From the NCBI GenBank assembly GCA_025351405.1, contig JANXVZ010000030.1, forward strand, positions 1 to 64,000: a DNA stretch of 64,000 nucleotides, in the 5' to 3' direction. This DNA is from Sphingomonadales bacterium (GTDB taxonomy: Bacteria; Pseudomonadota; Alphaproteobacteria; Sphingomonadales; Sphingomonadaceae). Every line of letters begins with the position of its first letter. Position 1 is the first letter of the stretch. A program made the translations under genes and the position numbers. The notes beneath the pieces are model-generated. The model was not told the origin of the DNA. It saw only the letters and a list, made by a program, of their open reading frames with translations, and did no database searches. Shown here piece after piece: positions 1 through 9,692 of this stretch.

Positions 1-430
1 CGATCCCCGGCGCCAGCGTCGCGGCACTGGCCTGGCCGACACCAAAGCCAAGCACGAACGGCACCACGATCGACACCAGCGCGATCAACCCGGTGCCGCG
101 CTGGTTGCGGCTGTCCTTCAGATGCGAAAATTCGAAATCCATGCCGATCTGGAACATCAGCAGCGTCAGCCCCAACTGGCTGAGCACGGTGATCGCCGGC
201 TGCGGCTTGGCCCCGAACAGCGCCACCGACATTTCGGGAAAGAAATGTCCGAACAACGATGGCCCGAGCATCAACCCGGCGACAATCTCGCCGATCACCC
301 CCGGCTGGCCCATCCGCCGGAACACGACGTTCATGGTGCGGGCAGCGCCGATCATGATGATCAACTGCACCAGCACCGAAAACAGCAGCGCCTCGGTGGC
401 GTGGGTGGAGGTTATGGCGGGGGCTGTCAT
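1..430 (-). CDS. Cation:proton antiporter (Kef/NhaP-type), N-terminal part
   Basis: Truncated by the window edge; 143 codons are visible from an ATG at 430. The translation starts MTAPAITSTHATEALLF and runs through hydrophobic segments with 'GQPGVIGEIVAGLMLGPSLF' near residue 45 and 'LGLTLLMFQIGMDFEF' near residue 100. This is the typical N-terminal half of the monovalent cation:proton antiporter-2 (KefB-type) transmembrane domain. The family exchanges K+ or Na+ for protons across the inner membrane. The C-terminal half, which could carry a TrkA-N domain, lies outside the window, so the ion and the regulation cannot be judged. Confidence 0.88.
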   Translation of the reverse strand, partial: MTAPAITSTHATEALLFSVLVQLIIMIGAARTMNVVFRRMGQPGVIGEIVAGLMLGPSLFGHFFPEMSVALFGAKPQPAITVLSQLGLTLLMFQIGMDFEFSHLKDSRNQRGTGLIALVSIVVPFVLGFGVGQASAATLAPGI

Positions 431-473
431 GCGGGATTGCTTGCCAGCGTTGCTGGTTGGCGGCAAGCTGACA

Positions 474-2063
474 TCAGCGGAACTTGAAGACGATGACGGC
501 GGTGAGCATCAACAGCAGCACCGACAGGATGCGATAGTTCGCCCACCAGGCAACGCCCTCAAGCTCGGCGGTTTCGGCGCGGAAGAACGACGGGTTCCAC
601 AACAGGCTGGCGATGCTTTCGGGTGCCGGCGCCGGGGCCTGCAAGCTGCCGATCACCATGGCGATGCCCGATGCCACCAGCAGGATCGGCGCGACGTACA
701 GGAAGTGCAGTTTCAAACTGCCGGTGACGTTGATGGCGATGAACAGCCCGATGCCGATCACCAGCCCGGTGGCGATGGCAAAGCCGGCACCGCGGCTGTT
801 GGCGCGCGGCCAGAACAGCCCCATCAGGAACACCGTGACGATCGGCGGCGCGGTATAGCTGAGCATGCCTTGCAGATATTGCCAGACCGAGCCGAAGCGT
901 TCGATCTGCGGCGCGATGATCACCGCAACAGCGAGGAAGCCCAACGTCGCCAGCCGCCCGGTCCGGACCAGTCGCTTGCCGTCCATGTCGGGATACCAGT
1001 GGCGGGCAAAGTCCATGGTGAACAACGTCGCCGCCGAATTGAAGGTGCTGGCGGTGGCCGACATGATCGCCGCAAGGAACCCCGCCACCACCAGCCCCAG
1101 CAACCCGGTCGGCAACAGATCGAACATCAGCGTCGGATAGACGATGTCGGGGTTCTTGAGGTGTGGGTACAGCAAGATGGCGAAGGTGCCGGGCAGCACC
1201 ATCAGGAACAGCACCGGCAGTTTCAAAAGCCCAGCGAACAGGCTGCCCCAGCGGCCATGATCGAGCGATTTTGCCGACAGCACCCGTTGCACCATGAACT
1301 GGTTGGTGCACCAGAAATAGAAGCCCAGAATCGGCACGCCGGTGAGCAGCCCGAGCCATGGCACACTGGGATCATCGATCGGGCGAAACAGTGACAGTTT
1401 TTCGGCCGGCACATTGGCGACGACATTGGCCCAGCCGCCGACCTTGTCGAAGGCGAAAAAGCTCAAAACCATGGCGGCGCCGAGCAGGATCACCGCCTGC
1501 AACACCTCGGTATACAGTACCGCCTTCAGCCCGCCGACGATGGTATAGACCCCCGCCAGCACCGCCAGCACGATGACCATCGCCCACAACGGCACGCCGG
1601 GCACGATCAACGACAGCATCAGCGCCCCGCCATACAGCGTCGCCGCCTTGTCGACGAACACCGAGAGGAAGATCGTCAGCGCCGAAAAATACACCCGCAC
1701 CGGCCGGCTGTACCGCCGTTCGAGAAACTCGGGCATGGTGTAGACCTTGCTCCTGAGGATGAACGGCAGGAAGAACACGCAGAAAAACACCAGGATGACG
1801 GTCGCCATCCATTCGTAATTGTAGACGGCGATGCCGGTGGCATAGGCGGCGCCGGCCAGCCCGATCAGCGTTGACGACGAGATGTTGGAAGCCAGCAGCG
1901 ACAGCCCGATGACCAGCCAGTTGCTGTCGCGCGATGCGAGGAAGAAGTCGGTGCCGCTGGCCTGCTTGCGCCCGGCCCATAGCCCCAGCGCAATGACGAC
2001 AAGCGCATAGGCGGCGATGACCGCATAGTCGACGCCCGCGAGGCCGCGCTCGAACCCTGTCAT
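474..2063 (-). CDS. Sodium:solute symporter (SSS/SLC5 family)
   Basis: A 529-residue polytopic inner-membrane protein with about 13-14 hydrophobic segments, the normal length for the sodium:solute symporter family. Typical SSS text includes 'LASNISSSTLIGLAGAAYATG' near residue 60 and 'AGFLAAIMSATASTFNSAATLFTMDF' near residue 340, the conserved Ser/Thr-rich sodium-site region. The reading frame is open 25 codons further upstream, but the ATG at 2063 follows a GGGGAGA ribosome site, and the upstream residues are charged and low-complexity, so 2063 was chosen. Sugars are a common substrate for members of this shape (SglT-like), but the substrate cannot be read from sequence. It is divergent from the flavin monooxygenase gene. 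Confidence 0.9.
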   Translation of the reverse strand: MTGFERGLAGVDYAVIAAYALVVIALGLWAGRKQASGTDFFLASRDSNWLVIGLSLLASNISSSTLIGLAGAAYATGIAVYNYEWMATVILVFFCVFFLPFILRSKVYTMPEFLERRYSRPVRVYFSALTIFLSVFVDKAATLYGGALMLSLIVPGVPLWAMVIVLAVLAGVYTIVGGLKAVLYTEVLQAVILLGAAMVLSFFAFDKVGGWANVVANVPAEKLSLFRPIDDPSVPWLGLLTGVPILGFYFWCTNQFMVQRVLSAKSLDHGRWGSLFAGLLKLPVLFLMVLPGTFAILLYPHLKNPDIVYPTLMFDLLPTGLLGLVVAGFLAAIMSATASTFNSAATLFTMDFARHWYPDMDGKRLVRTGRLATLGFLAVAVIIAPQIERFGSVWQYLQGMLSYTAPPIVTVFLMGLFWPRANSRGAGFAIATGLVIGIGLFIAINVTGSLKLHFLYVAPILLVASGIAMVIGSLQAPAPAPESIASLLWNPSFFRAETAELEGVAWWANYRILSVLLLMLTAVIVFKFR

Positions 2064-2204
2064 CGTCTCCCCTTCGGATCGGCGTCTGGGCGCCTTTGAA
2101 CCGCCTCCTGCCTGCCACACCGGCAGCCCTGGCGGCAATCACTGGCGCGACCCTGGGCGATGTATTCGTATGCAAGCGCGCCGCGACGTCGTTAGGATGT
2201 CGCC

Positions 2205-3515
2205 ATGACCATTGCCCTGATCGGTGCCGGCTGTTCCGGCTTCACGACCGCCAAGCGCCTTCGCGATGAAGGGCTGGCCTTCGACTGGTTCGAAGCCTCC
2301 GATCGCATCGGCGGCAACTGGGCCTTTGAAAACCCCAATGGCATGAGCAGTGCCTATCAATCGCTCCACATCGACACCTCGAAGACGCGGTTGCAGTTCG
2401 AGGAGTATCCGGTGCCGGCGGACTGGCCGGATTTTCCGCATCACAGCCTGATCGCGGCTTATTTCAACGCCTATGTCGATCATTTCCGGCTGCGCGAGCT
2501 TGTCCGGCTCAACACCGCGGTGACCGCGGTCAAGCGCCGCGCCGACGGCGGCTGGGACGTGACGGCGGCGGGGCAGACGAAGCGTTATGACACCGTGGTC
2601 GTCGCCAATGGCCATCACTGGTCGCCGAACCGCCCGGTATGGCCGGGCCATTTCGACGGCAGCATCATCCATGCCCATGACTACAAGACGCCGTTCAAGC
2701 CCATCGAGATGGTCGGCAAGAACGTCCTTGTCGTCGGCCTGGGCAACAGCGCGGTCGACATCGCCTCCGAACTCGGCCAGCGGCCGCTGGCGAGGAAGCT
2801 GTGGGTCTCGACCCGGCGCGGGGTCTGGGTGCTGCCCAAATATCTGGGTGGCAAACCGGTGGACAAGACCCCGCTGCCGGCATGGATGCCGCCGGGGCTG
2901 ATGCGCAAGCTGGCGGCGCGCGCCATCATCAAGGCGGTCGGCCGCATGGAGGATTATGGCCTGCCGACCCCGGACCATCGCCCGCTGGAAGCCCATCCGA
3001 CGGTCAGCTCCGAATTCCTGCTGCGGCTCGGCAACGGCGATATCGGCATCAAACCGGCGATCGAGGCGCTGGAAGGCGCCAATGTCCGTTTCACCGATGG
3101 CAGCACCGAAGCCATCGACGTCATCATCACCGCCACCGGCTACAACATCGATTTCCCTTTCCTCGATGCCGCCGATGCCCGTGTGACGGACAATCATATC
3201 CCGCTGTTCAAGCGCATGGTGCAGGCGGATCCGGCGCTGCACGGCCTGTGGTTCATGGGGTTGGCGCAGGCGCTGCCGACCCTGGTCAACCTTGCCGAAC
3301 AACAGGCGAAACTGCTCGCGGCGTACCTTGCCGGGCGATATGCATTGCCCGATGCAGCGACGATGGCGCGGGTCATCGCCGAGGACGAAAAACGCTACCA
3401 GGCGCATTATTACGCGTCGCGCCGCCATACCATGCAGGTCAATTTTGAACCCTATGTCGCCGACCTCATGCGCGAGATCGCGGCGGGGGCACGGCGGCTG
3501 AAGCAGGCGGCATAG
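2205..3515 (+). CDS. Flavin-containing monooxygenase (FMO family)
   Basis: A 436-residue FAD/NADPH enzyme. Visible motifs in order: FAD dinucleotide fold GAGCSG at residues 8-13, the diagnostic FMO/Baeyer-Villiger signature FxGxxxHxxxY at 150-160, a second NADPH-binding GLGNSA at about 178-183, and the 'ATGY' motif near residue 310. Family members oxygenate nucleophilic N or S atoms, or ketones, of small molecules in the cytoplasm. An AGGA ribosome site precedes the ATG. It sits 100 bp upstream of a TolC-MacA-MacB export operon on the same strand, which might suggest a product that is exported, but that link is only positional. The substrate is unknown. Confidence 0.9.
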   Translation: MTIALIGAGCSGFTTAKRLRDEGLAFDWFEASDRIGGNWAFENPNGMSSAYQSLHIDTSKTRLQFEEYPVPADWPDFPHHSLIAAYFNAYVDHFRLRELVRLNTAVTAVKRRADGGWDVTAAGQTKRYDTVVVANGHHWSPNRPVWPGHFDGSIIHAHDYKTPFKPIEMVGKNVLVVGLGNSAVDIASELGQRPLARKLWVSTRRGVWVLPKYLGGKPVDKTPLPAWMPPGLMRKLAARAIIKAVGRMEDYGLPTPDHRPLEAHPTVSSEFLLRLGNGDIGIKPAIEALEGANVRFTDGSTEAIDVIITATGYNIDFPFLDAADARVTDNHIPLFKRMVQADPALHGLWFMGLAQALPTLVNLAEQQAKLLAAYLAGRYALPDAATMARVIAEDEKRYQAHYYASRRHTMQVNFEPYVADLMREIAAGARRLKQAA

Positions 3516-3617
3516 CGGCACGGCCGGTGCGGATTGCAGGCCATCTCGGCAATGTCGCACCCCTGCCGGCGTCGCTGGACGCCCGCCATGCTGCGCTATA
3601 TCGGTAAAACAGTGGCG

Positions 3618-5054
3618 ATGCGTAAGGCGCCCGATCCTGTTGTGCGAAAGCGTTGTTCCCTGATCAAGTTGCGGCTTTTCGTGTGCTGTCTCGTCTTCGC
3701 CGCTCCGGCGCAGGCGGTGTCTCCCGATGATCCGCGCGGTTTGTTGCCGATATCGCGGCCGGGGCTGGTGGCCGGGCCGGGTGGCGGGCAACCCGCCTGC
3801 GGGGATATTCCGGCGCGGCCGCTGACGGTCCCCGATCTTGTCGACATCGCGCTGTGCAACAACCCGCAGACCGATATTGCCTGGGCCGGCGTGCGCTCGG
3901 CGGCGGCGGGTGTCGGCATCGCACGTTCCGCAGAGCTGCCGAGGCTGGACGCCGCCATCGGGCCATCGCTCAACCGCGTCGATTTTTTCGGGCGGAATGC
4001 GCTCCCCGGCAGTGCCGAGGTCGATACCTCGGCTCGGCTGGCGCTGTCGTACCTGCTGTTCGATTTCGGCGGTCGGGCCGCATCGGTGGTGGCGGCGCAG
4101 GCCCAGCAGCGGGCGGCGCTGGCGCAGTTTGCCGATGCCGCGCAGGGCGTCGCGCTCAACACCGTCACCGCCTACAACAGCCTTGCCGCCTATCGCGCCG
4201 CCGAGACGGCCGCCGAGGCCAGCGTCAAGTTCGCCCGGCAATCGCGTGACCTTGCAGCAGCGCGCCAGAACGCCGGCGTCGCCACCGGTGCGGACCGGTT
4301 GCAGGCCGAAACGTCGCTGGCGCAGGCGCAATTGAGCCTCGACCAGGCGCGGGGCAACACCGCAACCGCGGCGGCGCAACTGTCGGTGACGATCGGCTTG
4401 CCGCCCATGCGCCACCTCGATCTGGCGCCCTCGCCGCCGTTGCCTGCCGCGACCTTGCTCAAGGACGGTGCCGATGCCCTGATTGCGCAGGCGGAGCGCT
4501 TGCGTCCCGATATCGTCGCGGCGCGTGCCGGCATTAGCGCCGCGGACGCCAATGTCCGCGTCGCGCAATCCGCCGGGCTGCCCAGCCTCAGCCTGTCGGC
4601 GAGCAACACCATCGGCGCGGTCGATACCGCCTTCAATACCAACTCGGCGAGTGTCGGCGTGTCGCTGTCGGTGCCGATCTTCCAGGGCTTCTACCATCGC
4701 TACAATGTCGCCCAGGCGCGCGCGCAGGCCGACTTGGAACGTGCCAGCGCCGAACAGACCCGGCAACAGGCCGGCCTTACGGTGTACAGCAGCTATATCG
4801 CCCTCGACACGGCTGTGAAGGCGCTGACCAGTGCGCGGGCGCTGGTGGCCAGCGCCACCGCTTCGGCCGACCTGGCGCAGGGCCGCTATCGCGCCGGGGT
4901 GGGGACGTTCACCGATCTGCTCAATGCCCAATCGGCGCAGGCCGGCGCGCGGCAACAGCTGGTGCAAAGCGAATTCAACCTGCGCTCCGCCAATGCCCAA
5001 CTGGCGCGCGCCGTCGGCGGCATCGGCGAAGCTGTCGATGCGGAACGGCGTTGA
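3618..5054 (+). CDS. TolC family outer-membrane efflux protein
   Basis: About 478 residues with an N-terminal signal peptide (hydrophobic 'LRLFVCCLVFAAPAQA') and the duplicated alpha-helical barrel pattern of outer-membrane efflux channels, with Ala/Gln-rich helices such as 'ASVVAAQAQQRAALAQFADAAQGV'. TolC trimers form the outer-membrane exit of tripartite pumps. The frame is open upstream to 3534, but the ATG at 3618 gives a normal signal peptide. It is followed 29 bp later by a MacA-like adaptor and a MacB-like ABC pair on the same strand, so it is probably the dedicated channel of that pump. Confidence 0.9.
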   Translation: MRKAPDPVVRKRCSLIKLRLFVCCLVFAAPAQAVSPDDPRGLLPISRPGLVAGPGGGQPACGDIPARPLTVPDLVDIALCNNPQTDIAWAGVRSAAAGVGIARSAELPRLDAAIGPSLNRVDFFGRNALPGSAEVDTSARLALSYLLFDFGGRAASVVAAQAQQRAALAQFADAAQGVALNTVTAYNSLAAYRAAETAAEASVKFARQSRDLAAARQNAGVATGADRLQAETSLAQAQLSLDQARGNTATAAAQLSVTIGLPPMRHLDLAPSPPLPAATLLKDGADALIAQAERLRPDIVAARAGISAADANVRVAQSAGLPSLSLSASNTIGAVDTAFNTNSASVGVSLSVPIFQGFYHRYNVAQARAQADLERASAEQTRQQAGLTVYSSYIALDTAVKALTSARALVASATASADLAQGRYRAGVGTFTDLLNAQSAQAGARQQLVQSEFNLRSANAQLARAVGGIGEAVDAERR

Positions 5055-5083
5055 GGACAGGGTGGGATGACGGGGTCGCAACT

Positions 5084-6295
5084 ATGAAAAAGCGCTGGCT
5101 TGTCCTCATCGTCATCGCGGTTGCCGCTGTCGGCTGGTTTGGCTGGCGCGCGCTCAACCCGCCGCCCAAGGTCGACCCGTACAAGACCGTGGTGCTCGAT
5201 CGCGGCGACCTGTCGGAAGAAATCACCGCCAACGGCGTCATCAACCCGGTGCGCGTCGTCAGCGTCGGCACCCAGGTGTCGGGAACCGTGTCGGCGCTTT
5301 ACGCCGATTTCAACCAGCGGGTGAAACAGGGCGATATCCTGTTGCGCATCGACCCATCCGTGTACCAGGCGCGTCTCGCGGCGAGCGAGGCCGGCCTTGC
5401 CAATGTCCGCGCCACGGCGGCGCTCCAGGCCGCCAACGCCCGGCGCGCCGGGCAACTGGTGGCCCAGGATTACATCAGCCGGCAAGACTATGAAACGACG
5501 CTGGCGGCGTCGAAAAGCGCCGCGGCGCAGGTGGCCCAGGCATCGGCGCAGATCGCGCAGGACCGTACCAACCTCGGCTACACCGTCATCAGATCGCCGG
5601 TATCGGGGGTCATCATCAGCCGGCTGATCGATATCGGCCAGACCGTGGCAGCGTCGTTCACCACCCCGACATTGTTCCAGATCGCGCGGGACCTGACCCA
5701 GATGCAGATCGAGGCAGCGGTCGCCGAAGCCGATGTCGCCAAGGTGCAAAAGGGCCAGGCGGTCGATTTTACCGTCGATGCCTATGGCACCCGCAAGTTC
5801 ACCGGCGCGGTGGCACAGATCCGCCTCAATCCGACGACGCAGCAAAATGTCGTGACCTATACCGTGATCGTTTCGGTCGCCAATCCCGATGGCGCGCTGT
5901 TGCCCGGGATGACCGCCAACGCCAGCTTCCGGGTGGCGGAACTGAAGAACGCCCTCCTCATCCCCAATGCCGCGCTCAGCTTCAAGCCCGAGGGCTACAA
6001 GCCAGCGCGCCGCGCCGGCAACGCGCCGCGTGACCCCGATGAAGTCACGGTGTTCGCGCTGGTCGCGGGCAAGCCGCAGCCGCGCGCCATCAAGCTGGGG
6101 GCATCCGACGCCGAAATGAGCGAGGTGCTTTCGGGCCCGCTGAAGGCCGGTGACACGGTCATCACCGGCCTCACCACGGTTGCCAAGGCCAAGGGCGGCA
6201 TTTTTTCCGGCCCGCCCGATGGCCGCAAGAAGCCGGCGGAGACCGACAAGCCCGCCGCGAGGCCACCCAGCGCGCCCAAGGCCGAAGCGCAATAA
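5084..6295 (+). CDS. macA: MacA-like periplasmic adaptor (HlyD/RND-MFP family)
   Basis: 403 residues with one N-terminal membrane anchor (MKKRWLVLIVIAVAAVGWFG), then a lipoyl-like half motif 'ISVGTQVSGTVSALYADFN', an alpha-helical hairpin around residues 90-150, the second lipoyl half 'VIRSPVSGVIISRLIDIGQTV', and a beta-barrel/membrane-proximal domain. This is the classic membrane-fusion protein order. The ATG at 5084 was preferred over the upstream in-frame start at 5051 because it directly precedes the charged n-region of the anchor. Its TAA overlaps the ATG of the ABC ATPase (TAATG), implying translational coupling. The C-terminal tail is Pro/Lys-rich and probably flexible. Confidence 0.9.
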   Translation: MKKRWLVLIVIAVAAVGWFGWRALNPPPKVDPYKTVVLDRGDLSEEITANGVINPVRVVSVGTQVSGTVSALYADFNQRVKQGDILLRIDPSVYQARLAASEAGLANVRATAALQAANARRAGQLVAQDYISRQDYETTLAASKSAAAQVAQASAQIAQDRTNLGYTVIRSPVSGVIISRLIDIGQTVAASFTTPTLFQIARDLTQMQIEAAVAEADVAKVQKGQAVDFTVDAYGTRKFTGAVAQIRLNPTTQQNVVTYTVIVSVANPDGALLPGMTANASFRVAELKNALLIPNAALSFKPEGYKPARRAGNAPRDPDEVTVFALVAGKPQPRAIKLGASDAEMSEVLSGPLKAGDTVITGLTTVAKAKGGIFSGPPDGRKKPAETDKPAARPPSAPKAEAQ

Positions 6296-7020
6296 TGCCG
6301 CCGCTCCTCGCACTCGACGCCGTCGTCAAGGACTATGCCTCCGAAGCAGGGACCTTCCGCGCCCTCCACGGTGTCAGCGTCGAAGTGCAAAAGGGCGAGT
6401 TCATGGCGATCATGGGGCCATCGGGCTCGGGAAAGTCGACGCTGATGAACATCATCGGCTGCCTCGATACGCCAACCACCGGCACCTACCGCTTCGAGGG
6501 CACCGACACGGCGACGCTGTCGGAGGGCGCGCTGGCAAAGCTGCGCAACGCCGGGATCGGTTTCATCTTCCAGCAATTCAACCTGCTGCCACGGCTGTCG
6601 GCACTCGCCAATGTCGCGCTGCCGATGGTCTATTCCGGGGTGGCGAGCGGCGAGCGCAATGCCCGGGCGCAGGCGCTGCTCGCCAGCGTCGGCCTTGCCG
6701 ACAAGCCGCGCTCGCGGCCCAGCCAGCTTTCAGGCGGCCAGCAGCAGCGGGTGGCGGTGGCACGGTCGCTGGCAAACAATCCCCAGTTGCTGCTGGCCGA
6801 TGAGCCGACCGGCGCGCTCGACACCCGCACCGGCGTCGAAGTGCTCGGGCTGTTCCGGGCGTTGAACGAGCAGAAGGGCGTCACCGTCGTCATCGTCACC
6901 CACGACCCCGAAGTGGCGCGCGCCACCAATCGCGTCGTCCGCATCCAGGACGGCCTGGTGTTCTACGACGGCCCGCCGACGGAAGCCGCGCTGTACGGCC
7001 ATGCCGAGGCGACGGCATGA
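6295..7020 (+). CDS. MacB-like ABC transporter ATP-binding protein
   Basis: 241 residues with a full ABC ATPase set: Walker A GPSGSGKST at 41-49, Q-loop 'FQQFNLLPRLS', signature LSGGQQQRVA, Walker B 'LLLADEPTGALD' and the H-loop 'VIVTHD'. It belongs to the LolD/MacB subgroup. It energises the permease encoded by the next gene, with which it shares an ATGA overlap. In E. coli MacB these two domains are one polypeptide; here ATPase and permease are separate genes, a common arrangement in this superfamily. Substrates of such pumps include macrolides, lipopeptides and haem precursors; none can be assigned here. Confidence 0.92.
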   Translation: MPPLLALDAVVKDYASEAGTFRALHGVSVEVQKGEFMAIMGPSGSGKSTLMNIIGCLDTPTTGTYRFEGTDTATLSEGALAKLRNAGIGFIFQQFNLLPRLSALANVALPMVYSGVASGERNARAQALLASVGLADKPRSRPSQLSGGQQQRVAVARSLANNPQLLLADEPTGALDTRTGVEVLGLFRALNEQKGVTVVIVTHDPEVARATNRVVRIQDGLVFYDGPPTEAALYGHAEATA

Positions 7021-8234
7021 TCTACACCATGCTCATCGAGGCGTGGTCGGCGCTCGTCGCCAATCGCCTGCGTTCGGCGCTGACCATGCTCGGCATGATC
7101 ATCGGGGTCGCCGCCGTCATCCTCATGCTCGCCATCGGCGGCGGTGTGCAGAAACAGGTGTCCGACGCGGTCTCCGGCCTCGGCTCGAACATGCTCATCG
7201 TCACGGCCGGCAGCGGCCGGCAGGGGCCGTTGTCGGGCGGCGCCGGCACCGGCGCCAGCCTCAGGATCGAGGACGCCGATGCCATTGCCAAGATCGACAA
7301 CGTCGCCGCCGTCGCGCCCTCCACCAGCCTGGCCGCGCAGGTCGTGGCCGGCCCCGTCAATTGGGCAACGCAGGTCACCGGCACCGTCCCCGGCTATTTC
7401 ACCGTCAACGCGTGGCCCGCGGGCGATGGCCGCCTGTTCACCGATCGCGAGGACCGCGCCGGTGCGCGCGTTGCGGTGCTCGGCCAGACGGTGGCCGACA
7501 AACTGTTCGGCGCCAACGATCCGATGGGCCAGACGGTGCGGATCAAGGGCGTCAGTTTCACCGTCGTCGGGTTGCTCGAACATCGCGGCCAGGGGTTCGG
7601 CGGGCAGGACCGTGACGATGTCATCGTCGTGCCGCTGACCAGCGCGCTGCGGCTGTTGCAGGGCAACGCCATCCGTCGTTCCATCCGCATCATATCGGTG
7701 GGTGTCGCCAGCGCCGCTGCCCTCGACCAGGTGACCGACGACATTGCCACCCTGCTGCGCCGCCTCCACCGCCTGCGCGCCGCGGACCAGGATGATTTTT
7801 CGGTCGCCAACCTGACCGCGATCACCGACACGTTATCGACGACGACCGCCGCCATCTCGTTGCTGCTCGCCGCCATCGGCTCGATCTCGCTGGTTGTCGG
7901 CGGCATCGGCATCATGAACATCATGCTGGTCAGCGTCACCGAACGCACCCGCGAAATCGGCATCCGCATGGCGATCGGCGCATCCCGCGCCGCCGTGCGC
8001 CTGCAATTCCTGCTCGAAGCGCTGATGCTGTCGCTGATCGGCTGCGGCATCGGTGTCGCTGTCGGTACGGGGCTGGCGATGCTGGCTGGTCGCTTCATCG
8101 GTTTCGATACGGCGGTTACCGTCTTTGCCGTCGTCGTGGCGTTCGCGGTATCGGCGTCGATCGGCATATTCTTCGGCTGGTGGCCGGCGACGCGCGCGGC
8201 CAGGCTCAGCCCCATCGAGGCACTGCGCAGCTGA
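7017..8234 (+). CDS. MacB-like ABC transporter permease
   Basis: 405 residues with a MacB_PCD/FtsX layout: one transmembrane helix near residues 20-45 ('SALTMLGMIIGVAAVILMLAIGG'), a periplasmic core domain of about 200 residues, and three C-terminal helices including 'GSISLVVGGIGIMNIMLVSVTERTREIGIRMAIGAS', which is very characteristic of MacB. It is the mechanotransmission membrane subunit that works with the ATPase upstream and the MacA/TolC-like partners. It is the last gene of the operon; the next gene is on the opposite strand and ends 9 bp away. Confidence 0.92.
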   Translation: MIYTMLIEAWSALVANRLRSALTMLGMIIGVAAVILMLAIGGGVQKQVSDAVSGLGSNMLIVTAGSGRQGPLSGGAGTGASLRIEDADAIAKIDNVAAVAPSTSLAAQVVAGPVNWATQVTGTVPGYFTVNAWPAGDGRLFTDREDRAGARVAVLGQTVADKLFGANDPMGQTVRIKGVSFTVVGLLEHRGQGFGGQDRDDVIVVPLTSALRLLQGNAIRRSIRIISVGVASAAALDQVTDDIATLLRRLHRLRAADQDDFSVANLTAITDTLSTTTAAISLLLAAIGSISLVVGGIGIMNIMLVSVTERTREIGIRMAIGASRAAVRLQFLLEALMLSLIGCGIGVAVGTGLAMLAGRFIGFDTAVTVFAVVVAFAVSASIGIFFGWWPATRAARLSPIEALRS

Positions 8235-8243
8235 ACCGCCGCG

Positions 8244-9611
8244 TCAGCGTGCGTCCGGCAGCGTTCGCCCCGCCGAAACCCGCCACAGGAACCGCCCCCA
8301 CAGCAACCCCGCCGACAGCAGGCTGGCGACGATGATCGCCCAGATGATTCCCATCACGCCCAGGCCGAGCGTGATCGCGAACACATACCCCAGCGGCATC
8401 ATCACCAGCAGATAGCTGGTGAAATGCGTGAAGGTCGGCATCCACACATCGGATTGGGCCCGCAGGGACTGTGCGCCGACGACCTGCAGGCCATCGGCAA
8501 CAAAGAACAGGCACGACAGCAACAGTGCCGACGCCGCCACCGCCTGCACCGCCGGGTCACCGGTATAACCCTCGGCGATCAGGCGGTTGCCAACCCCGAC
8601 GATGGCGCAGATCGCCAGCGTGACGGCCACGGTCGTCGAAAACCCCAGCCTGGCGGCGCGCTTCACCCCATCGGCGTTGCGTGCGCCATGGGCACGGCCG
8701 ACGAACACCCCCGTCGCCGTCGCCAGCCCCAATGGCACCATGAAAATCAGCGCCGCGACGTTGAGGACGATTGCCCAGCTCGCCACCGCCAGCGCGCCAA
8801 GCCAGCCGGCGATGATCGACATGGCGGCAAACGACGCCGTTTCGACAAAATAGCTCATCGAAGCGGCGTAGCCGATGCGGCGCATTTCGGCGGCGGCGGC
8901 CGGATCGGGCGGTGCCTTGCTGAACACGCCCAGCGGCCGCGATTCGCGCCACAGCCCGATGAGAACCCAGACGAACACCAGCAGCGCCGTCCGCGACACG
9001 AACGTCGCCCAGCCGCTTGCAACGGCGCCTTCGACCGGGAAACCGCTGTGCCCCGGCACCAGCCACAGGTTGAGCCCCAGGTTGACGGCGTTGGCGCCCC
9101 ACATGGCGATCATGCCCGGCACCGCGCGGCCATGCGCCTCCAGCCAGAACACCCCGGCATCGGCGATGAGAATCGGCAGCAGCGAAAGCGCCAGCACCTG
9201 CAGAACCGGCGTCGCACCATCGGCGAGCGATGTTTCCAGCCCGATGTGGTGCATGAACGGCCCACCGAGGCCCGCCAGCACGGCGGCGGCAACGATGCCG
9301 ATCCAGAAGGCATAGGCGATGCCGCGCCGCAGGATCGCGCCGGTATCGGCGGCGCGACCTTCGCCAATGGCCTGACTGGTCAGCACCTGGATACCCGACA
9401 ACAGCCCGATCGACGTGGTCAACACCACGCCGGTCGGGGCCCAGCCGAGCGCCTGGTAACCGAGCTCGACCGAGCTGTGCTGGCCCACGACGACCGCGTC
9501 GACAAGCCCCATCGCCATGATGCCGAGGCGCGACACCACCACCGGCGCCGCCAGCTTCAGCAGCGAACCCAGCGCGAGGGGCAGGTCTCGAGGGGCGGTG
9601 CCCCGGTGCAT
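8244..9611 (-). CDS. MATE family efflux transporter
   Basis: 455 residues with 12 predicted membrane segments and the repeated two-half MatE architecture. 'LGIMAMGLVDAVVVGQHSSVELGYQAL' near residue 30 is the conserved first helix of the family (NorM/DinF-type). MATE proteins export cationic drugs or metabolites using Na+ or H+ gradients. The frame stays open to 9764, but the upstream residues form a Pro/Arg/Gly low-complexity stretch encoded by a tandem repeat. The ATG at 9611 has an AAGGAC ribosome site and begins MHRGTAPRDLPLALGSLLKLA, a normal MATE start. Confidence 0.9.
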   Translation of the reverse strand: MHRGTAPRDLPLALGSLLKLAAPVVVSRLGIMAMGLVDAVVVGQHSSVELGYQALGWAPTGVVLTTSIGLLSGIQVLTSQAIGEGRAADTGAILRRGIAYAFWIGIVAAAVLAGLGGPFMHHIGLETSLADGATPVLQVLALSLLPILIADAGVFWLEAHGRAVPGMIAMWGANAVNLGLNLWLVPGHSGFPVEGAVASGWATFVSRTALLVFVWVLIGLWRESRPLGVFSKAPPDPAAAAEMRRIGYAASMSYFVETASFAAMSIIAGWLGALAVASWAIVLNVAALIFMVPLGLATATGVFVGRAHGARNADGVKRAARLGFSTTVAVTLAICAIVGVGNRLIAEGYTGDPAVQAVAASALLLSCLFFVADGLQVVGAQSLRAQSDVWMPTFTHFTSYLLVMMPLGYVFAITLGLGVMGIIWAIIVASLLSAGLLWGRFLWRVSAGRTLPDAR

Positions 9612-9692
9612 GGCATGGTCCTTGGGCCAGAAAACAGCCGGACCCTCTAGGAGGCTGGCGGCGGATGGGCAAGCGCGAGGGACGGGTGCCGG

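Noticed and set aside
2139-5081. 980-codon open frame on the minus strand
   Set aside because: It is antisense to the flavin monooxygenase and TolC genes, with no signature, and is a product of GC bias.
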